From Paenibacillus dauci (GTDB lineage: Bacteria; Bacillota; Bacilli; Paenibacillales; Paenibacillaceae), in NCBI RefSeq assembly GCF_000971985.1, contig NZ_KQ040798.1, positions 310,001 to 374,000 of the forward strand: 64,000 nucleotides of DNA, written 5' to 3'. The stretch's first letter is position 1, and the number at the start of each line of letters is the position of its first letter. This document shows positions 51,745-61,644 of this stretch, piece after piece. The position numbers and the translations under genes are program-made. The notes beneath the pieces are model-generated. The model saw nothing but the letters and a program-made list of their open reading frames with translations. It did no database searches and was not told the DNA's origin.

Positions 51745-52827
51745 TTACAGCGTCTCCAGCAAAATGCCGAGCGGTGTTGACGAAGCTCCAGCGATCATCA
51801 GGCTAAATGTATATTTACTGTTACCCGGTGGAACGCTGGCTACATAGACCGGGGCTTTTTCCTTGTTGGTACGCATCAGAGGCACACCATATACCGTATC
51901 ATTCATCCGGACTGCTCCACCGTAACTGCCGCCGCGCGGATTCAGTGAGATCTGAATGGTCTTTTTCTGGGAACCCGGATTATATACCGGCACAGTCACA
52001 TTGTAGATAACACCGAATTGAGCCCGGTTATCCAGTGGCAGCTCCGGCAGTTCACTCGCTGCTGCAGTAAACAGCTGATCGACTGGCAGAGAACCATCTT
52101 TTTTCAGTTTGGCAGCGGTTGGATAGATTGCTCGCGCAGTACCCACGGTATAGACTGGAGTAACCGCATTAGTCTCCGAGAAGGTCCAGTTGCCTCGCGG
52201 ATGCGCTTGTGGAGCCGGTGGAAGCGGCGCGCTTTTGATCAGGGTCAGATCGTAAGCAGTATCACGAGAAGCCGCTGTACGCACAGTGTACAGCATCTCT
52301 CCACTGTCTGTACTTTTCACTGTAAAGTCATAGGTGAATCCCAGCAGCTTGCCCGGTGGAATAATAAACTCTTCGATCAGTCCGGACTGCTGCTGCTTGA
52401 TCAGCGCAGCATTCGGCGTACGATCATCTGTTGTACCTGCCAGGATTGCCCGGGAAATGCTGCCGCCGATATCGGTAATCCAGTTCACCTCATCGCCGCC
52501 AATACGGTATTCACGGGTCACTTCTTCAATACGGAGTGCACCATGATTGGCACGATTCTCTACTGTGATGCCTACTTTGACTGGTGTAGTGAGTACGTTA
52601 TAATGCCATCCAAATACCCGGTGAGTGATGATACTGCCGCTGCTGCGTACAACGTCATGCCAGAGCGTTCCCTGGCGCACCGGAAATGTAGATTCACTCA
52701 ATGTCTCCGGATTGTCGCTGACCATCAGTCTGCGAGTACCTCCTCGCGTTGCTGAAGCAATATCATACTGTGTTACGCCGGTTGTATCCACGGCTTCAAT
52801 CGTCAAATCACGTCCACTGTCTCTCAT
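51745..52827 (-). CDS. Hypothetical protein, beta-rich, 360 residues
   Basis: I do not recognise a family. The product begins MRDSGRDLTIEAVDTTG and has no signal peptide, membrane span or Cys. It is rich in Thr, Val and Ser, with many short predicted strands. A central PLPPAPQAHPRG linker at about residues 205-217 suggests two beta domains. AAAGGGAGG lies just before the ATG. It is on the minus strand between the aldo/keto reductase gene and leuA. A non-classically exported or spore-associated structural protein is conceivable; nothing in the sequence proves it. Confidence 0.72.
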   Translation of the reverse strand: MRDSGRDLTIEAVDTTGVTQYDIASATRGGTRRLMVSDNPETLSESTFPVRQGTLWHDVVRSSGSIITHRVFGWHYNVLTTPVKVGITVENRANHGALRIEEVTREYRIGGDEVNWITDIGGSISRAILAGTTDDRTPNAALIKQQQSGLIEEFIIPPGKLLGFTYDFTVKSTDSGEMLYTVRTAASRDTAYDLTLIKSAPLPPAPQAHPRGNWTFSETNAVTPVYTVGTARAIYPTAAKLKKDGSLPVDQLFTAAASELPELPLDNRAQFGVIYNVTVPVYNPGSQKKTIQISLNPRGGSYGGAVRMNDTVYGVPLMRTNKEKAPVYVASVPPGNSKYTFSLMIAGASSTPLGILLETL

Positions 52828-52948
52828 AATAATTCCTCCCTTTATTTAGTTTGCCCTCAACTCATTAGCTTTATGTCTGTAGAATAACCATCTATTGTTG
52901 AGGGTTCATCCATAAAGGTAAAAATAACGGTACTTTTACAACCTTCAT

Positions 52949-53152
52949 TTAATTTTTGTGAATTAGTTTATACGATAAGCTGATTATACATAACAGAAGC
53001 GAAATAAATAACGAATAAGATACCACCGATATAACCACACGGTAAGATGTAACGAATAGCATAGCAAGATCTCTTCTGGTCTTAGATACTCCGCTACTCC
53101 TTCTGTTCTCCAAAACGATCCAGCCTACAGCAAGCATCAAGCATCTGGACAT
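52949..53152 (-). CDS. Predicted 67-residue hydrophobic protein with a sequestered RBS
   Basis: The ORF starts MSRCLMLAVGWIVLE, has a basic middle (NRRSSGVSKTRRD) and one strong C-terminal membrane helix ending LSYKLIHKN. GGAGGGG lies about 9 bases before the ATG but is wholly inside a predicted stem (53161-53230). Small hydrophobic proteins with a buried RBS recall type I toxins or conditionally translated peptides, but no antitoxin RNA is evident. It could also be chance ORF in the leuA 3' region. Confidence 0.4.
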   Translation of the reverse strand: MSRCLMLAVGWIVLENRRSSGVSKTRRDLAMLFVTSYRVVISVVSYSLFISLLLCIISLSYKLIHKN

Positions 53153-53160
53153 AGCAAATA

Positions 53161-53230
53161 TCCCCTCCAGGAAATACAGCTTCCTTTTCTGCGACCGAAA
53201 ATCGCAGAAAGCTGTTCAACCCTGAGGGGA
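53161..53230 (-). promoter_or_regulatory. Three-part RNA stem that buries the RBS of the 67-residue ORF
   Basis: On the minus strand TCCCCTC (53224-53230) pairs with GAGGGGA (53161-53167), then CCT/AGG mirror bases, ACAGC/GCTGT (53176-53215) and an inner 9-bp TTTCTGCGA/TCGCAGAAA stem. The outer arm contains the RBS GGAGGGG. No T-run follows, so it is not a simple terminator. Confidence 0.5.
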
Positions 53231-53281
53231 CTGAAAAGTACATATACTTTTATTTCAATTCAAAATGGTACAGCATTACGA

Positions 53282-54826
53282 TCAGATCATGCTGATATTG
53301 TCACGTCTACCATAAGTCTTGCGCTTTTCTACCAAACGATTCAATGAATCAACATAAGCGCGTGCACTCGCTTCAAGGATATCTGTGCTGACGCCGCGTC
53401 CCTGGGCAGTAATGCCTTCCTGGGTTAGCGCGACATGCACTTCACCAAGCGCATCCTTGCCCTGCGTAACTGCTTTGATCGAATAATCAGCCAGGGTTAC
53501 ATCTTCCTGCGAAGCCTTGTCGATCGCATTATAGATAGAGTCTACCGCACCATTACCGCTGGATTCTTCCAGACGTACTTCGCCATCAGCTGTAGTCAGA
53601 CGCACTTTGGCAACCGGTGCAGATTCACTGTCAAAGGAAACAAACAGAGAATCCAATTGGAAGAATTCCGGTGCATCGGTCATGCGCTCTTCCAGCAGAG
53701 CAAACAGATCATCCTCGGTAATTTCTTTCTTTTTGTCCGCCAGAATTTTGAACTTGGTAAATGCGGTATTGATCGCTTCTTCATCCAGTTCAAAGCCCAG
53801 CTCAATCAGATGTTCACGGAAAGCATGGCGGCCGGAGTGTTTACCCATTACCAGCTTGCTCTCTTTGAATCCGATGGTCTCCGGTGTCATAATCTCATAT
53901 GTGGATTTCTCCTTGAGCATGCCATCCTGATGAATACCCGATTCATGCGCAAAAGCATTCGCGCCTACAATCGCTTTGTTCCCTGGTACAACCATACCGG
54001 TCAGCTTGCTGACGAGTCGGCTTGTACGGGCAATCTCGGACAGGGTAAACGATGTTTTCGCCTGGTAAAAATCCTGTCTAGTTTCCAGTGCCAGTGCCAC
54101 TTCTTCCAGTGCCGTATTACCAGCCCGCTCGCCGATACCATTGATGGTACCTTCGATCTGATCTGCACCATTCAGAATCGCTGCCAATGCATTGGCTGTC
54201 GCCATCCCCAGGTCATCATGACAATGAGCGCTCAATTGTACTTTTTCTACACCAGGCACGTTTTCTTTGACATATTTAAAAATATTGCCGTACTCATAAG
54301 GAGACAGATATCCGACCGTATCCGGCAGATTGACGACGTAAGCGCCTTCTTCGATCGCCATCTTGGTCATCTCAGCGATAAACTCCAGCTCGGTCCGTCC
54401 TGCATCTTCCAGTGAGAATTCCACTTTGTCAAAATATTTGCGTGCATAACGGATTGCAGAACGAGCGGTATCCTTAACCTGTTCTTTCTCCATACGCAGT
54501 TTGTATTGGCGGTGAATCGGTGAAGTCGCCAGGAACAGATGCAGGCACGGATCTTGCGCCCCCTTCAGCGCCTCGCGTACCGCATCGATATCTTGTTCTC
54601 TGGAACGCGACAGACCAATGACGCTCGCATTCTTCACTGCACGTGCCACAGCATTAACCGCTGCCAAATCTCCGGGCGATGCCGCAGGAAAACCGGCTTC
54701 AATACGGTCGACACCCAGACGCTCGAGTTGATGCGCAATCTCCACTTTCTCACGGGTATTCAAATTGACCCCAGGCGATTGTTCTCCATCTCTCAGCGTA
54801 GTATCGAAAATATAAATTTTACGCAT
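53282..54826 (-). CDS. leuA: 2-isopropylmalate synthase
   Basis: Condenses acetyl-CoA with 2-oxoisovalerate, the committed step of leucine synthesis. The 514-residue length matches bacterial LeuA with its regulatory domain. Motifs: [30 protein letters not shown] (metal-binding His), [10 protein letters not shown], and HQDGMLK. The C-terminal domain (about 390-500) binds leucine for feedback inhibition. GGAGGTGC precedes the ATG. It is fourth in ilvB-ilvN-ilvC-leuA, after a 330-base gap with a hairpin. Confidence 0.97.
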   Translation of the reverse strand: MRKIYIFDTTLRDGEQSPGVNLNTREKVEIAHQLERLGVDRIEAGFPAASPGDLAAVNAVARAVKNASVIGLSRSREQDIDAVREALKGAQDPCLHLFLATSPIHRQYKLRMEKEQVKDTARSAIRYARKYFDKVEFSLEDAGRTELEFIAEMTKMAIEEGAYVVNLPDTVGYLSPYEYGNIFKYVKENVPGVEKVQLSAHCHDDLGMATANALAAILNGADQIEGTINGIGERAGNTALEEVALALETRQDFYQAKTSFTLSEIARTSRLVSKLTGMVVPGNKAIVGANAFAHESGIHQDGMLKEKSTYEIMTPETIGFKESKLVMGKHSGRHAFREHLIELGFELDEEAINTAFTKFKILADKKKEITEDDLFALLEERMTDAPEFFQLDSLFVSFDSESAPVAKVRLTTADGEVRLEESSGNGAVDSIYNAIDKASQEDVTLADYSIKAVTQGKDALGEVHVALTQEGITAQGRGVSTDILEASARAYVDSLNRLVEKRKTYGRRDNISMI

Positions 54827-55030
54827 TATCGCACCTCCTTGTTTTTATGGGTAAAAATAATTTCATATTCTGCAAGTAATGAATGTATCCACTCATTACT
54901 TCCTAACTGTCTTCCTTTCTACTTCTCACCCTAACCTTAAAAAAGATTTTAAATTGATTTGCGGCAGGCAGGTTGGATACGGGCTCGTGGAGGGAAAAGA
55001 ATAATTCAAAAGAAGCGAAGCGTTCGCCTT

Positions 55031-55080
55031 TCAGATCTGATTCTGGCTGCTGAAGCAGTCGTTCAAAAAATCAGATCTGA
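55031..55080 (-). other. Hairpin in the ilvC-leuA gap
   Basis: A 12-bp stem (TCAGATCTGATT with AATCAGATCTGA) encloses an inner CTGCT/AGCAG stem. No T-run follows on the minus strand. It may be an mRNA processing or stabilising element, as known in the B. subtilis ilv-leu transcript. The rest of 54827-55156 shows no ORF. Confidence 0.45.
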
Positions 55081-55156
55081 ACAGCGCTCGACCAAACCAT
55101 CTTTTCCCAGAGTGACCGTATCTCAACCTCACCTCCCCAAATCAAATGTTCAAATC

Positions 55157-56164
<1,008 letters not shown>

Positions 56165-56222
56165 TTAATGTATGGAACGTCGTTTCGGTACTGCAGTACT
56201 GCTGTTACATAATGACAACCCT

Positions 56223-56335
56223 CTGAAAAGAGCGGGTACTTCAAAGGAACACGACAACCAGCTGTTCGACTGCATAATCGTTATATTGACTATCCCGTTT
56301 CAGGGGTGATCCTCTCAAATCCCCGCTCTTTTCAG
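56223..56335. repeat. 14-bp inverted repeat in the ilvN-ilvC gap
   Basis: CTGAAAAGAGCGGG (56223-56236) and CCCGCTCTTTTCAG (56322-56335) are perfect complements, 85 bases apart. In RNA they would close a large loop between the two cistrons. T/A tracts next to the GC-rich part suggest a partial terminator or processing element. Confidence 0.7.
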
Positions 56336-56347
56336 CGAGAATTGGTT

Positions 56348-56842
56348 TTATACGTTACCGCGTATCATCGCTGTCGCGCCTGTGCGGGAAAGTTCGCGAA
56401 TGCCATAAGGCTTGAGCAGTTCGACCATGGCATCAATTTTCTCGGTATCACCAACAACCTGTACAATCAGGCTGTTTGGTCCGATATCCACTACAGCTGC
56501 GCGGAAGGTATCAATAACGCCCATAATTTCGGGACGCTCTGCCGGTTCTGCTTTAACCTTGATCAGAGCCAGTTCACGTGCCACCATCGGACGGGAACTC
56601 AAATCGATAACCTTGATGACATCGATGATTTTGTATAATTGCTTTTCTACCTGTTCGAGCGTATTCTCATCACCCGTCGTTACGATAACCATCCGGGATA
56701 ATCCTGCTTCTTCCGATGAACCGACGGTGATACTCTCGATATTGAATCCCCGGCGGCCAAAGAGTCCGGAGACTCTTTGCAGCACACCAGGCTGGTCATT
56801 GACTAGTACGGCGATGGTATGTTTCAGCGTTGTCGGTATCAT
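56348..56842 (-). CDS. ilvN: Acetolactate synthase small (regulatory) subunit
   Basis: Regulatory subunit that confers valine feedback on IlvB. The 164-residue protein has the N-terminal ACT domain (TIAVLVNDQPGVLQRVSGLFGRRGFNI) at about residues 7-80 and the C-terminal domain (LALIKVKAE..., PYGIRELSRTG). The length is normal. Its ATG overlaps the ilvB stop by 4 bases, so translation is coupled. It is second in the T-box-controlled ilv-leu operon. Confidence 0.96.
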   Translation of the reverse strand: MIPTTLKHTIAVLVNDQPGVLQRVSGLFGRRGFNIESITVGSSEEAGLSRMVIVTTGDENTLEQVEKQLYKIIDVIKVIDLSSRPMVARELALIKVKAEPAERPEIMGVIDTFRAAVVDIGPNSLIVQVVGDTEKIDAMVELLKPYGIRELSRTGATAMIRGNV

Positions 56843-58587
56843 TCTTTATCCCCCATTAACATTTGATCAATGGTGGCTCCCTGTGGAACCATCGGATACA
56901 CATTTTCATGCTTGTTGACTACGAATTCTACCAGAACAGGACCCGGTGTATCCATCGCTTCCTGCCAGGCTGCAGCAGCTTCCTGCTTGTTCGTTGCCCG
57001 CAATCCTTTGACGCCATAAGCTTCAGCCAGTTTGACAAAGTCCGGGCTACCGGAGAGATCAATGTGGCTGTAACGGTTATCATAGATCAGTTCCTGCCAC
57101 TGTCTGACCATGCCCAGTACCTGGTTATTCATCACGACTACTTTGACAGGGATATTATTGATGGCGCAGATCGCCAGTTCCTGTGCACACATCTGCATGC
57201 CGCCATCACCGTTAATCGAGATAACCAGACGTTCCGGGTTCGCCATCTGAGCACCAATCGCAGACGGGAATCCGAATCCCATCGTACCCAGTCCGCCGGA
57301 TGTCACCCATGAACGCGGTTTGTTAAAACGATAATACTGGGCGGCCCACATCTGATGCTGACCTACATCCGTAGTGACAATAGCTTCGCCGCGTGTTGTA
57401 TCATTGAGCATTTCCACAACCCACTGCGGTTTGAGTACTTCCTCGGAATCGTCATAACGGAAAGGCTTTTCTTTTTTCCAGCCAGCGATCGTTGTCCGCC
57501 ATTCATCGGCATAGCTGGAATGACCAGCTTCGATATTGAGCATCTCCAGTACCGTCTTCACATCGCCTACGATGGGAATATCGGTTTTGACATTTTTGCC
57601 AATCTCGGCTGGATCAATATCGATATGTGCGATGCGGGCATGCGGTGCAAAACCGTCCAGCTTGCCGGTTACACGATCATCAAATCGTGCTCCAATGCTG
57701 ATCAGCAGATCCGATTGCTGAATCGCGTTGTTCGCTGCATATGTGCCGTGCATCCCTGGCATACCGATCCACAGATCATGACCGCTTGGGAAACCGCCCA
57801 GTCCAAGCAGGGTCGTTGTAATCGGAATCCCCGTAGTCTCGACGAACTTCAGAAGTTCTTCATGACCACCAGAGTAGACCACACCGCCACCTGCCAGAAT
57901 CAGTGGACGTTTGGCTTCGGCAATTGCTTGATGAAGCTTGTCCAGCTGCAGCTTGTTCGGCATTACTCTTGGATTGTAACCACGCATCATAACCGGTTCG
58001 GTATGCGGCTTGAACAGAGACTTGGCTGCCGATACATCCTTGGGAATATCGATCAGCACCGGGCCTTTGCGTCCTGTGTTGGCGATATGGAAAGCTTCAT
58101 GAATAATTCTAGGCAGATCTTCTACATCGCGAACCAGGTAACTGTGTTTGGTGATAGGCATTGTAATCCCGGTAATGTCCGCTTCCTGGAAAGCATCCGT
58201 TCCGATCAGCGTCGTTGCCACATTGCCTGTAATTACAACGAGGGGTACGGAATCCATATAAGCTGTCGCGATTCCAGTCACCAGGTTGGTCGCTCCCGGA
58301 CCGGATGTTGCGATACAGACGCCGACTTTGCCGCTAGCGCGGGCATATCCATCAGCTGCATGAATCGCTCCCTGCTCGTGCCGTGTTAACAAATGTTTGA
58401 AATCATCGAATCCGTGCATGGCATCGTAAATGTAAAGCACCGCTCCACCCGGATATCCGAATACACATTCCACACCTTCCAACAGCAGACTGCGTAGCAG
58501 CATTTCCGAACCTGTAATGACTTCAGGCTTCATCCATTTCTCTCGTAATTCATCTGTCGATTGCACATTAGGTATTTGCGCGCTCAT
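56839..58587 (-). CDS. ilvB: Acetolactate synthase large (catalytic) subunit
   Basis: ThDP-dependent enzyme that makes acetolactate or acetohydroxybutyrate, first common step of branched-chain amino acid synthesis. The 582-residue protein has VFGYPGGAVLYIYDAM, HEQGAIHAADGYARASG (catalytic Glu), the FAD-binding middle domain, and GDGGMQM...VVMNNQVLGM for ThDP/Mg binding near residues 435-465. The ATG at 58585-58587 (MSAQIPN) is chosen, 7 bases after GGAGGAGG. It is first in the operon, behind a T-box leader. Confidence 0.97.
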   Translation of the reverse strand: MSAQIPNVQSTDELREKWMKPEVITGSEMLLRSLLLEGVECVFGYPGGAVLYIYDAMHGFDDFKHLLTRHEQGAIHAADGYARASGKVGVCIATSGPGATNLVTGIATAYMDSVPLVVITGNVATTLIGTDAFQEADITGITMPITKHSYLVRDVEDLPRIIHEAFHIANTGRKGPVLIDIPKDVSAAKSLFKPHTEPVMMRGYNPRVMPNKLQLDKLHQAIAEAKRPLILAGGGVVYSGGHEELLKFVETTGIPITTTLLGLGGFPSGHDLWIGMPGMHGTYAANNAIQQSDLLISIGARFDDRVTGKLDGFAPHARIAHIDIDPAEIGKNVKTDIPIVGDVKTVLEMLNIEAGHSSYADEWRTTIAGWKKEKPFRYDDSEEVLKPQWVVEMLNDTTRGEAIVTTDVGQHQMWAAQYYRFNKPRSWVTSGGLGTMGFGFPSAIGAQMANPERLVISINGDGGMQMCAQELAICAINNIPVKVVVMNNQVLGMVRQWQELIYDNRYSHIDLSGSPDFVKLAEAYGVKGLRATNKQEAAAAWQEAMDTPGPVLVEFVVNKHENVYPMVPQGATIDQMLMGDKE

Positions 58588-58709
58588 CAGTATTCCTCCT
58601 CCCAAAATTTACATCAATCTCACATACACAGCATATGCAAAGCCGCTGCATCCCGTTCCGGATGCGTCCCGATCAAAGATCAGGTTGGCAGCTGAGACGA
58701 ACAAAGTAT

Positions 58710-59015
58710 CAAAAAAAGCCTTTCGTCGCCTCGCACAGAAAAATGTTCTGTAGAGGGACGAAAGGCTATCGCTTCCGTGGTACCACCCATATTCGTGTAC
58801 AGCCTCACGGCAATGTACACCTCGCCAAGTAACGTGCTTTTGCACCTTACCTGTAGTCTGTAACGTAGACTGTACGATTTTCCCTAATAATCATTGAAAT
58901 CAATGCCTTTCAGGAAAACAGCTCCGAGGTGAGCTCGTATCTAAGGGTTTTTGATGAAGCTTGCAGCAAACAGATGCTTCACTCTCTGGACAAAATAGCC
59001 CCTAAAACTTCGTCC
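58710..59015 (-). promoter_or_regulatory. T-box riboswitch leader of the ilv-leu operon
   Basis: The T-box core GGGTGGTACCACGG reads at 58775-58788 on the minus strand, followed by a terminator (AGCCTTTCGTCCC paired with GGCGACGAAAGGCT and a T-run, 58712-58767). Upstream, an AGAGAG stretch and a TGAAGC/GCTTCA stem fit stem I. CTC followed by A at 58931-58933 is a good leucine specifier candidate, as in the B. subtilis ilv-leu T-box. Confidence 0.93.
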
Positions 59016-59090
59016 TCTTCATAGCCGATATCTGGTATTCTCATATGGACCGGAACAATATGTTGTATTGTCGGCCGCTAATTTAGGATT

Positions 59091-59119
59091 ATTATATGAT
59101 TCATTCCAGACAGAGTCAA
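59091..59119 (-). promoter_or_regulatory. Sigma-A promoter of the ilv-leu operon
   Basis: Minus-strand TTGACT (59114-59119) and TATAAT (59091-59096) are separated by exactly 17 bases. Transcription would start near 59084. The AT-rich stretch 59120-59420 shows no credible gene. Confidence 0.85.
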
Positions 59120-59420
59120 CACTAATTTTTTTGTCTTTTTGAACAATCATTTTGACAGTTTCATATTGCTATATTTATCCATTTATCAAAAAAGCTTATA
59201 TTTGCAAGGTTTTTTGGGGATTATTTTAATATGCTGTTTACATAACCATTTCCCCGTTTGTGCATTATGCACAATTAAACAGCATAAATATGGCAATGAT
59301 TTTGTATTTGGACCACACATCGTTTAATTTTGAAATAGATACAGAAACGACCGTTTTTTATATCGTTTTTACAGTGTTAAGAATTTTCTCTACTGTGGAT
59401 TCTTAATTTTTATCCCAATA

Positions 59421-59458
59421 AAAAAGCCGAAATCCTTTTTTACTGGATTCCGGCTTTT
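59421..59458 (-). terminator. Intrinsic terminator of the nucleoside transporter operon
   Basis: AAAGCCGGAATCC pairs with GGATTTCGGCTTT on the minus strand with a T-run after it. A second weaker stem (AGACAGGCA/TGCCTGTCT, about 59572-59606) overlaps the nupQ stop. Confidence 0.85.
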
Positions 59459-59601
59459 CTTTATTATGCTGCCCTGCTACAAAATTCTCACCTTGTACAG
59501 CTTATTCTGTAGATCAGGCAGCTGTTTATCCTTATACTACCAAGCTGCTTAAAACAAACTAATTCTCTCAGACAGGCAAGGTCATCTATAACGCTGCCTG
59601 T

Positions 59602-60564
59602 CTATCGTTTACTCGGATCATACGGCTGACCGAGAGCTGACGGTGCACTAGAGCGACCTACAGCTGCAACCAGCACAATAATAGTCAGTACATACGGCAG
59701 CATATAGATCACTTCAGGCGGAATGCTCTGTGTCCAGGCAAACAGCTGCACATAGTTACGCACTGCCTGTGCCAGACCGAAGAATACTGCCGCACCAAAC
59801 GCACCGATCGGATTCCATTTACCAAAGATCATCGCAGCAATTGCGATATAACCCTGACCGGAAATCGTATTATGCGAGAATGTACCGGTCGTTGTCAGTG
59901 TAATCGTTGCACCACCGATTCCCGCCAGCGCACCACTCAGCATAACGCCGATATAACGCATACGGTTTACTTTGATACCTACGGTATCGGCTGCACTCGG
60001 ATGTTCTCCGACAGAACGCAGACGCAGACCGAATGGTGTTTTGTACAATACATAAAAGGATACAAACACCAGGATAATCGCCAGATACGTTGTTGGATAT
60101 GCATTGAAGATCGCATCACCCAGCAGTGGAATCTGACTCAGATAAGGAATCGCAATACGGTTGTAACCAGCGATCAGTTCCGTCTCACCGGCACCGTCGA
60201 ACAGCAGTTTAACCATATACAGCGTACTTCCTGCTGCGAGGAAGTTAATAACGATACCACTGATAACCTGATCTGCTTTGAACGTAATCGAAGCCAGAGC
60301 ATGAATGAGTGATACGATCGTTCCCAGCACAATAGCTGCCAGCAGGCCCATCGTTGCCGCAGAGAATGTATCCATACCTGCATCCTGTGCATAGTGACCT
60401 ACAACACCGGCTGCAAATGCACCAAAGACCATCAGACCTTCCAGTCCCAGGTTCGTCACACCGGATTTTTCCGAGAAAATGCCGCCAAGGGAAGTGAATA
60501 TCAGAGCTGTAGCAAATACAAGCGTCGTATTAATGAGCTGCCCGATAATTGTTAATACGTCCAT
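59602..60564 (-). CDS. nupQ: Nucleoside ABC transporter permease, second subunit
   Basis: One of two membrane subunits of a nucleoside importer of the BmpA/RbsABC-like type. The 320-residue protein has eight to ten predicted helices, starting with MDVLTIIGQLINTTLVFATALIF and including GVTNLGLEGLMVFGAFAAG, the permease signature region also seen in ribose-type permeases. AALA-like GALAGIGGATITL lies near residue 215. It is last in nupN-nupO-nupP-nupQ; its start directly abuts the nupP stop. The B. subtilis counterpart transports guanosine; the exact substrate here is inferred from that. Confidence 0.9.
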   Translation of the reverse strand: MDVLTIIGQLINTTLVFATALIFTSLGGIFSEKSGVTNLGLEGLMVFGAFAAGVVGHYAQDAGMDTFSAATMGLLAAIVLGTIVSLIHALASITFKADQVISGIVINFLAAGSTLYMVKLLFDGAGETELIAGYNRIAIPYLSQIPLLGDAIFNAYPTTYLAIILVFVSFYVLYKTPFGLRLRSVGEHPSAADTVGIKVNRMRYIGVMLSGALAGIGGATITLTTTGTFSHNTISGQGYIAIAAMIFGKWNPIGAFGAAVFFGLAQAVRNYVQLFAWTQSIPPEVIYMLPYVLTIIVLVAAVGRSSAPSALGQPYDPSKR

Positions 60565-61644
60565 TTACAACACCTTCTCTTTCTTACGCTTGGCATAGAA
60601 TGGCTTCAGTACCCAGCGCACAATACCCTGTGCAGCGATAAAGAATATAATCGCACCGATAACAATACGTACGATTTCTGGCGGTACATCCGCGCTGAAG
60701 CTCATACCTGCCGAACCATAAGTCAGCGTACCGAACAGAATGGAACCCAGAATAATACCAAATGGATTGTTCATACCAATCAATGCAACCGCGATCCCGT
60801 CAAATCCGGTTCCTGGTGAACTTGCCATAACCGACTGGTAACCGAATACGCCCAGTACGGTAAATGCGCCGCCCAGACCGGCAAACGCGCCGCTGATAAA
60901 CATCGCTTTGACGACATTACGGTTAACGTTCATACCTGCATATTTGGAGGCATCCTGGTTAAACCCTACTGCACGCAGCTCATAACCCTGCTTGGTTTTC
61001 CACATAAAGATATAGAAGAACACCGCAGCGAGCAATGCAATTACTGTTCCCCAGTGAACACGGGCATTGCCCATCATCTCGGACAACCAGCCGATTGCAA
61101 TTGAAGCCGTAGGCTGAATATCGACCGAACGGTTCTCGCCATCCAGTAATGCATAGTTGTTGATGATCATATTGGACAGGTACAGACCGATCCAGTTAAG
61201 CATAATACAGGAAATAACTTCGTTCACGCCTCGTGCAGCCTTCAGATAGCCAGCAATCGCTGCCCACAATCCGCCGAATACCGCACCTGCGATAACCGCC
61301 AGTGGAGCATGAATGTACACAGGCAGTCCATGAACATGGATACCTACGATAGAAGCGGCTGTCATCCCGATCAGAAACTGTCCTTCACCACCGATATTGA
61401 ACAGACCGGTACGTGCTGCAAAAGCAAATGCCAGACCTGTCATAATCAGCGGTGTCATCTCACGAATAGCTTCACCAAAGTTATAGGAATCCCCATATAC
61501 CCGGGTAAGCAGGGCACTGTATGCTTCGAACGGATCATAACCGCCGATCAGCATGACGAGCGCGCCGAGGATCAGACCCATAATAATGGCCACAATAGAT
61601 AGAATAAAAGAATCCCCGGTAAATATTTTCATCAATTTACTCAT
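60565..61644 (-). CDS. nupP: Nucleoside ABC transporter permease, first subunit
   Basis: Membrane subunit of 359 residues. It shows a first helix (ILSIVAIIMGLILGALVMLIGGY) and about nine more, with FAARTGLFNIGGEGQFLIGM near residue 77 and GAFAGLGGAFTVLG near 255, both typical of the YufP/BmpC permease group. The ATG at 61642-61644 is chosen since AGAGAGG lies 8 bases before it; a GTG 9 bases upstream is less likely. It overlaps the end of nupO by 8 bases. Confidence 0.9.
   Translation of the reverse strand: MSKLMKIFTGDSFILSIVAIIMGLILGALVMLIGGYDPFEAYSALLTRVYGDSYNFGEAIREMTPLIMTGLAFAFAARTGLFNIGGEGQFLIGMTAASIVGIHVHGLPVYIHAPLAVIAGAVFGGLWAAIAGYLKAARGVNEVISCIMLNWIGLYLSNMIINNYALLDGENRSVDIQPTASIAIGWLSEMMGNARVHWGTVIALLAAVFFYIFMWKTKQGYELRAVGFNQDASKYAGMNVNRNVVKAMFISGAFAGLGGAFTVLGVFGYQSVMASSPGTGFDGIAVALIGMNNPFGIILGSILFGTLTYGSAGMSFSADVPPEIVRIVIGAIIFFIAAQGIVRWVLKPFYAKRKKEKVL

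Noticed and set aside
59139-59327. 62-codon plus-strand ORF upstream of the ilv promoter
   Set aside because: TTG start in AT-rich DNA with no RBS; hydrophobicity is what chance AT-rich sequence gives.
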